A stretch of DNA of 64,000 nt from Odontocerum albicorne (taxonomy: Eukaryota > Arthropoda > Insecta > Trichoptera > Odontoceridae), in contig OX463846.1 of NCBI GenBank assembly GCA_949825065.1, forward strand, positions 20,221,413 to 20,285,412, in the 5' to 3' direction. The notes beneath the pieces were generated by a model. The model was given only the letters and a program-made list of their open reading frames with translations, was not told the DNA's origin and searched no databases. Positions 24,845-33,414 of this stretch are shown here, in pieces. The position numbers and the translations under genes were made by a program. How positions within the stretch are numbered: the stretch's first letter is position 1; every line of letters starts with the position of its first letter.

Positions 24845-25039
24845 TTATAATTAAGGCATTAACGTTGTGGAGGTATAAAGACATTGTAATTTATTTTATC
24901 AAACACTGTTTATTCCACTTTTTTCCACAAGACTCTTGTTTGTGCTTCCCTGAAGATGAGGTGAAAGCCTTGAATCCGGTAGGGTTAAACCGTTACAAAA
25001 AAAAGTGTAATAAACAGTGTTTGATAAAATAAATTACAA
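24845..25039 (-). mobile_element. Foldback element, copy B, with 16-bp target duplication
   Basis: Same family as copy A, in reverse orientation: the outer tail (TTAAGGCATTAACGTTGTGG) is now on the left. One arm is shortened to about 50 bp, while the other keeps CTGAAGATGAGGTGAAAGCC and GGTAGGGTTAAACCG. The identical 16-mer TATCATTATTGATTGT flanks it at 24829-24844 and 25040-25055. Confidence 0.88.
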
Positions 25040-25055
25040 TATCATTATTGATTGT

Positions 25056-25712
25056 ATTTTTAATAGCTCAGAGAGATAATTTTCAGGAATAATACATTTT
25101 CTTTCCTTTGCAGGAATATATTAAGTATTTTTTTAAACTACAGATAACTTAAAGTAAAAAGAGCTGATCTCAGCTAAAATTATCTAAAAATATCTTCAAT
25201 TGCTCACTCCATTTTGACCTTAGTTAATATTAAAGAACAATTATGAAACGTAGGGTGATTCTTACAGCATAAAAAAAGGAGTTTCCTCTTTCAATATTTA
25301 TTTAACTGCCATAGTCCTGCTCCACTAAATTTGAATGGAATAAATTAAAGTCCCTGACAAAGGAAGCAAAACACGAAGCTTTGAGTATTTTGTTAGGACA
25401 AACTCACCAGGCACGGTCACTGGACATGGAGTCTATAGACTGAAGGATGCCGATACAGGGCACTTAATTTGAATCCTTTTGTGATAATTTAAATCGATAT
25501 TTTTATACAATCGTACATCACATTAAGTGCTTATTTAGACTTTATATCGATGGATTTGTCATTAATTGTCTTGTTATTTTTTTAAGATATAATTTTTAAA
25601 CAAGAGGAAAAAAATTACATGATTAATTATGACCCAAAATTCCATTGAAGGGAATATTAGTGACTTACTTTTTTTAACCTTACAACAGTATAAAATGCAT
25701 TATTAAATCTAT
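25056..25712. other. Intron 2, unassigned
   Basis: AT-rich, with no assigned feature. A slightly GC-richer piece lies at 25350-25460. Confidence 0.45.
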
Positions 25713-25714
25713 AT

Positions 25715-25790
25715 AAGTACTGTTGTATGATATGGAGGTTTCAGGGTCTATTCTCGTTGGTATAAAAACTGGAACTTAATTTGTACACGT
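25715..25790 (+). mobile_element. Possible SINE fragment (family 1)
   Basis: GATATGGAGGTTTCAGGGTC, then TATTCTCGTTGG, resembles the B-box region of family 1 (GGAGGTTGCGGGTTC, GATTCCCGTTGG). It is short and diverged. Confidence 0.4.
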
Positions 25791-26342
25791 GACAAAACGA
25801 GTACTATAGATTTATTTTGAATTATATTATTTTAAGAAAAGGTTTAAATAACGCATGTCTGAAACACCCAAAAAAGTGACTTGAAATATTTTCTTCTATA
25901 GAAATATGTCAAAGCGAAACGTGAAATTAGAAAAAAATAACTCGAAAAGAAATACGATTTTGGTTTGATACTCGTATTTGGACATCATCAATGGTAATCG
26001 GCTTTCCAGGATGGGCGCAATTTTCAAGTATCGTATCACCATTGAGTTATTTAAACCCCACTTGACAAACACGATTTATTTTTCCCATCGTTGCCATAAA
26101 CTGTTTACATTTTTTTGGTTTATGTCACATTTTTTTGTTGTAGAAAAAAAATCAAGCATCTAAAATACAACAAATTTTGTTAGATTTTCAAAATCATCCA
26201 AAAAAAATACTCAAATAATTTGGGTAAACTATTTATTACTTTTCATAATCATGTGCCTGAGGTCGATTTAAGAAATTTTACAAACTTTTCTTTAATACTG
26301 TAATAAATTAATTAAATTCGTATTTCTTTTATGTAAATGCAG
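25791..26342. other. Intron 2, last part
   Basis: AT-rich. It ends in TTCTTTTATGTAAATGCAG, an acceptable but weak acceptor, directly before exon 3. Confidence 0.5.
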
Positions 26343-26451
26343 TGCGAGAAGCGAGGACTCACCGACTACGCCGTTATCGGAGGTTCGGGCGGCTTTGACA
26401 TCGCCAATATGGAGAAGGTTGACTCCGTGTGTGGACTGGACTCGACACCAG
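26343..26451 (+). CDS. CUB-domain protein, internal exon (third in window)
   Basis: This 109-nt exon holds 36 whole codons plus one base. It lies between an acceptor ending at 26342 and the donor GTAAAT at 26452. It encodes CEKRGLTDYAVIGGSGGF, followed by DIANMEKVDSVCGLDSTP. Cys 130 and the acidic D-Y pair a few residues on match the third Cys and the D-x-(V/L)-x-(I/V) strand of a CUB domain. Cys 159-Gly resembles the fourth Cys and its following Gly, although a second CG at residue 174 in the next exon fits equally well. The exon is distinctly GC-rich compared with its introns. The final G joins CT of exon 4 to make Ala. Confidence 0.9.
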
Positions 26452-28127
26452 GTAAATATTGTGCTCGCTCCGAACTTCATGATTTTGTTGTTGCATCAAC
26501 ACTCTCTTGATTGCTTAACTTAAAGGTTGCTTTGTCTTCGTGATCTATTAAGAGATGCATATACTATGCAGCATATTCTACCTTCATTTATGTATTTCGG
26601 TAAAGCTATGGTTGGTTAGTATTGATTTATTTAAATAGAATTGATCTTAAAAGCTAGGTTCACTAAAAAACTTTCACTTGATCGAATGGATATTCTTTCA
26701 TTACAAAAATATAATATTAATCATTGTTTTATACAAATAAATTTATTTAAGGGATTAAAGATTTTCTCATATTATATTATGTTCTTAAAAAACATAAAAA
26801 AGAGATAAATATGCTTCGATTTCATTGTTAAATCTAAATAATATAAAATTATAGCATTTTTCAAATAAAGAATCAAAGAAAAGAAAGTCTATGGAAATTA
26901 ATTATAGAAATTGTTTTTCTATTACAAAATATGTCAAACACTTGCATTAAATAAAAAAAATGATGACCATATATGTTATATATCACAAATATTTGAGTAT
27001 TTAATTAACATTGACCATGTATTTTACAAATGAAATACATAAACATAAAAAAATACTTTGAAAAAGACACAAAATTCACATGAAGATCTCATTGGCTTAT
27101 ACGTTTCTAACGGGTTTCTTAGATATTAACAACTAGTGATAAAAGTGACAGTGTAAATTCTTTTGCTTACTTTTATTAATTTTTAAATCCGGTTAAAAAA
27201 GAAACCAGACCAAAACCCTTTTAACGATAGTATGATATAAAGACATATGCAAGTAATACTCATACATGGATTAGAAAAACAATATTCCTGAACTTATTAT
27301 AGGAAACTATCATGTCTGATGAAACAAAAAAAAAATCAAAATATGAAATTCTTCGACTTGTATTTTTAATACAGTTATTTGAATGAAGTCAAGGATTCCG
27401 TCAAATATTGTATTCATATTATTAAAATAATTCACCTTTTAAGGATTATTCCGTTTGATGAAAAAAATATTTGGTATAAGAATTGACATGAAAGGATACA
27501 AACCGAAAGAAAACATTTGCATTACTTATTGCCTTTTACAATCACTTGAATAAATAATTTCTAGACATAATTTTAGTGATTAATAATGCTAACTATTCGA
27601 TGTTATAAATAGTCAAATTATTTTAATCGTATACTAATTATGACAGATATAAAATATTTGTTTGAACTATTTTTTTCTCTAAATATAAGAATATTGATTT
27701 CTTGTTTTTAAGTGAGTTTAAAGGATATTTAGATTTAGTTTTAACGGAATGAAAAGCATAACCAAAAAAACGTTAACAACGTTTTCTATTATATTTTATA
27801 GATTAAAAAAAATTGGATTGTTTTACACCATTTTTTTTACAAATTTACCTTGTCATTGTTCATTAGCGAATACCAAAAATATGAAGGATTTCAAATTGAG
27901 TATGTACAATATTTATCATTTTTTCCATTTCTATTTATTAATGTCAGCTATCTTTGTCAATTCAATATTCTGATTTGAAATGTCACATATTTATTTAGGA
28001 TTGTTTCGATAGTTTGTTCTTCTTTTATTTTAAAGTCTGATTTTTTTATATGTAGTCTATGATGAACAGTTAAAATATAGGTTTGAGAACCATTTCAAGC
28101 TGTTTTTTAATACTTATGTTTGACGGT
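26452..28127. other. Intron 3, first part, unassigned
   Basis: AT-rich. A 74-codon open frame at 27749-27973 looks like chance. Confidence 0.5.
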
Positions 28128-28285
28128 GACCTCTATGGCCTATTTTATAAGAAACTTGTTTTACGACCCGGAGGTCACGGGGTTGATTCTTGCCGCAACC
28201 TAGATTAAAAAAAAAGTTTTCAGTCTAGTTTTCACTTAAGGCCTCATAAACACCATTCTGGTTGATCGGAGGAAGCTGCAACGTG
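28128..28285 (+). mobile_element. tRNA-derived SINE (family 1)
   Basis: It starts GACCTCTATGGCCTA, then CGACCCGGAGGTCACGGGG and TTGATTCTTGCC. This is followed by a diverged CATTCTGGTTGATCGGAGG tail equivalent to the CTGGTTGGTTGGAAG of better copies. Confidence 0.7.
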
Positions 28286-28327
28286 TCAATAATCTCACTG
28301 GGTTGTACTGTGTACAACGAAAGTGTT

Positions 28328-28715
28328 ATATCGTCGTCATACAAGAGAAAGTGACCAAGTGCATTTTTCGCGAAAACGTGATTAATGACTATCTGACACC
28401 TTACTAACATAATGGTGGCCTGGAAAAAAACCCAGCAAGAACTTGGAAGAATAATAATAATATCTTGACTTGTTTAAAATGACTATCTGCATTGATGTTT
28501 ATTTTTTTACAAGCAAAATTGTATGAAAATTTTCAAAAATATTATTTCTTTATTTTGAAAGCAATGAACATTTCTATACACCCAAAAAAAATCACAAATG
28601 TGTATACGTTTATTTAAAAAAAAATTGAAATCAAATGTGTAAAAATGGTTAAATGGCTCTCCTGAACATTTTGCATTTTGTTAGTTGGTCACTTTCTCTT
28701 GTATGACGACGATAT
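28328..28715. repeat. 31-bp inverted repeat arms, 326 bp apart
   Basis: The 31 bases at 28328-28358 (starting ATATCGTCGTCATACAAGAG) are the exact reverse complement of 28685-28715. The spacer is AT-rich and non-coding. The arms sit between a family 1 SINE and a tRNA-like repeat. A miniature inverted-repeat element is possible, but no target duplication was identified. Confidence 0.8.
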
Positions 28716-28739
28716 ATGATTCACTCGGGTACTTCTATA

Positions 28740-28870
28740 GTTGCCAGACGTGATTTGTTTAGTAAAAGCGGGTTCGAATCCCAAGTTAGAGCACCTTTGA
28801 GAAGAGTTTTCTCTCTAAATGGCGCTAAATAAATATAATGGCGCTAAATAAATATAATAAATATAATGCA
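28740..28870 (+). repeat. tRNA-like repeat (family 3)
   Basis: It has a perfect B box GGTTCGAATCCC at 28771-28782, then CAAGTTAGAGCACCTTTGAG, then TTTTCTCTCTAAATGGCGC. The sequence after the B box recurs at 45495-45580 (minus) and, more diverged, at the ends of the repeats at 10640 and 12180. Short duplications of GCGCTAAATAAATATAAT close it. Confidence 0.65.
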
Positions 28871-28874
28871 CTTT

Positions 28875-30069
28875 CTTTGGCATAATTGTTTTTCCTCGTG
28901 AAAATATATGGATTCCATGATTAAGAAGCAAAATACAGACATAAAAGGATATTTCTGAATAATTTTCCAATATATTTCAGACATTTTCATTTATTTCTTG
29001 AATTAATTGGAGCCAAATCATACAATGCGGTTCTGAGTTTTTTCTCTATTTTTCTCTTTCGACCATCTTTCATGAGAGGACTATGTAGTATGCTATGGCC
29101 CGGCCTTAGATTAACGGAAAACAAATATTGACGATTTTAGAAACATGTCGCATGTAAATATAATAAATCTGAACACTAATATCCCAATTATATTTACCGA
29201 ATTTACGAAAGTTTAAATTATTAATGTGAAATTATAAACGGGATTATCCGTTAAAACAGTATTGAGAGTATGGAGCCGATGTTGAAGCAAACGTTGACTT
29301 TCGATTGGTTACACCAAAATTCGACTTCATTAGGTTTCCTTCCCATTTCGCGCACACAAACATGACAAGTAATTTTTGATAGTATATACAGGAATCCCAC
29401 CATTTATTGATGCAGGTAATTGGTTCCAGGAAACCAAATATTATAAATAAAAAACGTTTAAATTGAAACATTCAATTCTATGTAAAATAGGTGATCTTTC
29501 AAATGTTTCCCGATATTCTTTTCCTATTTAGCTAAAAAGAATTTGATAACTCAGAAAAACAAACATTTTTATGATTTTGATCAGATTTTTCCATTTGCTG
29601 TACATATTCAAAATCACTCTATATTCAAAATCACTCTATCTGGATAAATTTTCCGTAATGCTCAATGCAAGTAAACACAACACATTATAATAAACGAGGC
29701 TAGAGAATAAATAAAGTTAAAATCATTGTTGAAAAATAAAATAATATATTTTTGCCAGTAGCAAAAAATGTTGATAAAGGTCAAATTATTATTTAAAAGA
29801 AATCACGATTGCGCATTTAAAATTTCAAACCTAGTAAAGCGCATTAGAGAGAATCCCCGTAAACGGAGACCGTGTAAATGGAGGAATTGATGTATACGTC
29901 AGTTCTTGATCGCTTTCACATTGTTGACCGTTTGTGCGTTATTTCTGAGCAGACATTTTAGTCGTCGTATCCTAAGTCGGTTGTGTGAGGGAGCTCCTCT
30001 TGTCTGCCTGCGAGGTTGTGATAAGGATAGAGGACACTATTGACCCGGAAATTTCTTTTGTTTTTTCAG
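28875..30069. other. Intron 3, last part
   Basis: AT-rich to 29820. The last 250 bases are closer to balanced composition and end in TTTTGTTTTTTCAG, a strong acceptor. A 16-bp duplication containing TTCAAAATCACTCTAT lies at 29606-29640. Confidence 0.6.
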
Positions 30070-30209
30070 CTCGATTTATTTCATCCGTCTTCTGTGGAGT
30101 GACATCAGTGCGGCTTGTATCCAGTGGACAGTTCGAGAATTCTATCACCATTGCTGTGAAGAAGTTGGATATAGAAGATGTGGGACGCGCTACTTTGATT
30201 TGCCAATGA
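30070..30209 (+). CDS. CUB-domain protein, terminal exon
   Basis: Entered in phase 1 (G plus CT gives Ala), this exon encodes ARFISSVFCGVTSVRLVSSG, then QFENSITIAVKKLDIEDVGR, then ATLICQ, and ends with TGA at 30207-30209. A CG pair followed by SVRLVSSGQFENSITIAV is the C-terminal strand pair of a CUB domain, parallel to CGSRRVKQVFVSNQNVALLQY in exon 1. Cys 210 lies two residues before the stop and may pair with the extra Cys 159 or 174. The phase match with exon 3 and the strong acceptor support the join. No transmembrane helix or GPI signal follows, so the product would end with the CUB module. Confidence 0.86.
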
Positions 30210-30288
30210 ATGTTTAACAACTTAATTATATATGTTTGCATATTCTAGATACAGAGATTTCAGAGTACACAACATAAAGCAAAATAAA
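30210..30288 (+). terminator. 3' UTR with polyadenylation signal AATAAA
   Basis: AATAAA at 30283-30288 lies 74 bases after the stop codon, a typical insect 3' UTR length. A T-rich element downstream is weak. Later AATAAA-like words are common in AT-rich DNA, so the exact 3' end is an inference. Confidence 0.55.
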
Positions 30289-30289
30289 A

Positions 30290-30769
30290 TGAATGTATGA
30301 ATACGTATATATTCAAAATGTAATGTTTAGGCAATGTATATACATAGACTTGGACTCATTTTTCAAATTAATCAAATATTACTCAAAATTGTTAGAAAAT
30401 TAATAGGATTTCCTTTTAACTTGACCACTATGAAAATAGTTACTGTTATGGATAATCTATCTTAGAAATGCGCATTTAATGATTTATTGTATGGTTTGAA
30501 TTATCAATATATACAAATTAAAATCAGGGATCTTGGCTAAAAATCTGATGGGTAAAAATTACGTATTTCTATGAAAAATATTCTTTTTCTCATTGCTTTT
30601 TACAGAGCAGTCGTTATCGTTGGACTTAATCTTGCGAGCAAATCGCTTTCATTGCAGAAATAATGATGGTCTTCATTTCTAACTATCAGTATTTCTATTT
30701 CATTCTTGAAGGGGATAATTATGAAAATGTTTATCATTCTGCAAATTGCAACAATAAACTTTGATTTAA
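30290..30769. other. Intergenic, unassigned
   Basis: AT-rich sequence between the gene and the assembly gap. Nothing recognised. Confidence 0.5.
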
Positions 30770-30969
30770 NNNNNNNNNNNNNNNNNNNNNNNNNNNNNNN
30801 NNNNNNNNNNNNNNNNNNNNNNNNNNNNNNNNNNNNNNNNNNNNNNNNNNNNNNNNNNNNNNNNNNNNNNNNNNNNNNNNNNNNNNNNNNNNNNNNNNNN
30901 NNNNNNNNNNNNNNNNNNNNNNNNNNNNNNNNNNNNNNNNNNNNNNNNNNNNNNNNNNNNNNNNNNNNN
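30770..30969. other. Assembly gap, 200 N
   Basis: Exactly 200 undetermined bases, probably a fixed-size scaffold gap. Open frames crossing it are meaningless. Confidence 0.99.
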
Positions 30970-31345
30970 TTTATATGGAAGAATACCCAAAAGGATGCAT
31001 CCCGTACTTCTAAATGGTGCCAAGAATATATCCACGATGTTACTTAACTGGTTCAATATCTCCAAACTACGAGCCATCGAGTGTTTAGCCATGACATTGG
31101 CTATGCTAGTTGATATGCTCATAAAGGTAAAATAGAAAAGAGGATGATTTCTTACACGATAATTATCGATACCATAAAAACGAAATGCCTATAATATTGC
31201 GAGAAGTTGGAATAATATTGCGGATAATATGGTATTTTGGAATAACACGATAGACTCTTGCGTTGTTGTTTCGAGGCTTCTATAATTTCATTCCGACCAA
31301 ATTTCAATATTATTTGTATATTTTGGACTTCTATTTAGCATCCTA
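30970..31345 (-). pseudogene. LINE reverse transcriptase C-terminal fragment, second copy of left-edge family
   Basis: On the minus strand it reads ARSLEILNQLSNIVDIF near 31060, matching RGIQILNQLSDTVDIF at about 270 of the window. GTTTCGAGGCTTCT at about 31269 matches the identical word near 514. The gap truncates it on the left. No catalytic motif is present. Confidence 0.65.
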
Positions 31346-31349
31346 CTTC

Positions 31350-31897
31350 ATCATTATGTTTTAATAAACTAGATATCAGCCCAAGCATCGAATGCAGTAT
31401 TACCGGTAATTATAGTCTGCTGAACACTGTACTTATGGGCATCTCTGTTGTAACATAAGCACCCTTTCTGACATCTCCACTTGAATTTATTTAGTAGCGC
31501 TAAAGATCGTGCTTTTGGAAATTCTTAATTAAAACATCTTTGAGGTAACATTATGAAACGAAATAGCGTTTACTATGTCATCAAATTATTTGATTGTCAA
31601 AAAGGTTTTTTAGTTAAGTTATGGTGTTTAAACCGAGAAACATAAACCGTGTGAGGGTACATGAATACCGTAAGTGTTAAGTCAGGTGAAAGGTTTCAAT
31701 TTGACGTATATTAAACGGGGGGATATTAAGTTGTTAGAAAGACATTAGAAAGCAATTATACCGCCATGTCTCGGAATCAAGTTTTCGATGTTTAATATTT
31801 ATAACTTTCCAATTGAAGTTATTTGAGAATGAGTTTCGTATTTATGCTATGCGTCACCCAGTATTTTGTTTTTTTTTTTTAAATCAAAGGTACGACT
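31350..31897. other. Intergenic, unassigned
   Basis: No feature recognised, though LINE sequence may continue a little past 31345. Confidence 0.4.
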
Positions 31898-32040
31898 CTC
31901 GTTCTTGCTATCATACACATCATCACAACTCCTCAAAATTCTAATGTTAGACAAATGTTTCTCATTTGTGTTTCAATCGGGTCTTTCCTGCACCAATTGT
32001 TTCCTATTAGGTACCTTGAAGAACCTTACGTTGTCTGACC
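31898..32040. repeat. Unclassified repeat pair, copy 1
   Basis: Shares about 140 bp with 32930-33068 in the same orientation: ATCCTCCAAAT/ACTCCTCAAAAT, then AATGTTAGAC-AA, TTTCAATCGGG and TTTCCTATTAGGTACCTT. Composition is non-coding. Confidence 0.75.
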
Positions 32041-32066
32041 ATCACATCTTTCGTTTGTCCATACTA

Positions 32067-32265
32067 CCTTGATCAAAAAGTTTTAAGACCGGCCACCGTG
32101 TGGCGCTGTCAGTCACCCGATTGGATTTTTTTTTGTTAGGTTACCACATCTATCATTGACACTTCCCTCTAAATTTCAGCGTCATAGCTTGACATTTGTA
32201 AAAGTTACGCTGTACTGAGTGCATCTACCTTTGTTCGTGTTTTCGATTTTTTTACAAGTATTTCA
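32067..32265 (+). mobile_element. Mariner 5' end fragment
   Basis: It begins CCTTGATCAAAAAGTTTTAA directly after a TA dinucleotide, then runs through GTGTGGCGCTGTCAGTCACC as in the element at 37355. It also keeps about 90 bp of 5' leader missing from that copy, and fades after TCGTGTTTTCGATTTTTTTA. No transposase follows, so this is a solo 5' fragment. Confidence 0.8.
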
Positions 32266-32269
32266 GTAT

Positions 32270-32925
32270 TGTCTTCTAGGTCACCTTGAGAGTATTTTTT
32301 AGACTTATAACCATTTTTTTGTCTTATGAATCACCTACAACTATTCCATTACAGTTGTTCGACAATCTATGTTACAACATTATTTTAATTTACAAGAAAT
32401 CAAGCCATGAGTCACTTAAGGATGATTTATGATATCACGATAACAGCAAAAAAAAAACAACAGTAACATAAGAGAGAAAATTTATGCGATTTTTTTAACA
32501 GTTTAAAGCTTCAAATGATTAAAATTTGAAAATTAATATTTTGCTCTATAATTTGCAAAATGAAACGTAGAAATAAGAAACGTGACATTCATTTTACGTC
32601 ACATAGATATGCTATTCTGTAAGGTAAAGGAGGGTGTGGGCAAGTTTTTTGGATCCTTTGACAGATGAAATTTTCTGGATAAATAACTCATTAGATTTGT
32701 AGGGATTGTATATTCAGCAACGAAGAATATTTAATTTGATGGCAGCCGAACAGAGAGACCGCGGTTCTATTAAAATGGGTAATAAAATAAACATTCAAAA
32801 ATGAACATAAACATAGGAATGTAGTATTTGTGAATTTTGAGACACTTTTAAAACTATTGTCAGTGTTAATGTATTATTACTCCAACCGGGCAGTATCAAA
32901 ATCTGCTAAGATGATAGTTCATAGC
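32270..32925. other. Intergenic, unassigned
   Basis: AT-rich. Nothing recognised. Confidence 0.5.
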
Positions 32926-32929
32926 AGTA

Positions 32930-33068
32930 TTCTAGTACCAACTTTTATGTATTATTATCAATCCTCCAAATCCCAATGTTAGACGAAGGTTTTTCCTTTG
33001 CATTTCAATCGGGTTTTCATGCGCCAAGTGTTTCCTATTAGGTACCTTAAAGACCGTTACGTTATTTA
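32930..33068. repeat. Unclassified repeat pair, copy 2
   Basis: Diverged copy of 31898-32040. It ends where the LINE scrap at 33069 begins, so the two may have been part of one larger element. Confidence 0.75.
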
Positions 33069-33410
33069 ACGTCGGAGGCGAAAAGTGAACGTGGAAAGAA
33101 ATGGAAGAAAAGCCGAATAAATGCTGGATAAATTCGTGAACAAAGAATAATACATTGGACAGAATGAGGAATGAACTGATCAGGGATGAATGTAAACTTA
33201 AGTTCAAACAGATCACTTTGAGATGGTTTAGGTATGTAGAAAGAATAAACGAAGAAATACTTACAAAACAAACACATAATGAAAATGTGAGTGGAAGGCA
33301 TGGTAGAGGAAGACCAAGGAAAGTGTGGTTGGAAGGCGTGAAAAAGGAAACTCTGGCGTTCTCTCATCTTTGTCTACCCCGACTAGTAAACGGTGTGATT
33401 TTATAGTCGG
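33069..33410 (+). pseudogene. LINE reverse transcriptase C-terminal fragment
   Basis: The open frame 33155-33406 reads RMRNELIRDECKLKFKQITL, then RWFRYVERINEEILTKQTHN and SGRHGRGRPRKVWLEGVKKE. This is the hallmark tail of a common insect LINE polymerase: R-x-RNE-x-IR-x-EC, LRW(F/Y)-x-(H/Y)VERIN, GRGRPR-x-WLE. There is no catalytic FADD region. Related pieces lie at 44850-45400 (minus), 50980-51800 (minus) and 62230-62510 (minus). Confidence 0.8.
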
Positions 33411-33414
33411 GTAA

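Noticed and set aside
30706..31122. Open frames crossing the N run
   Set aside because: They are open only because undetermined bases contain no stop codons. Only the minus-strand end right of the gap has real LINE similarity.
33062..33367. Minus-strand frames opposite the LINE tail
   Set aside because: They are shadows of the plus-strand LINE fragment, which has the family motifs.
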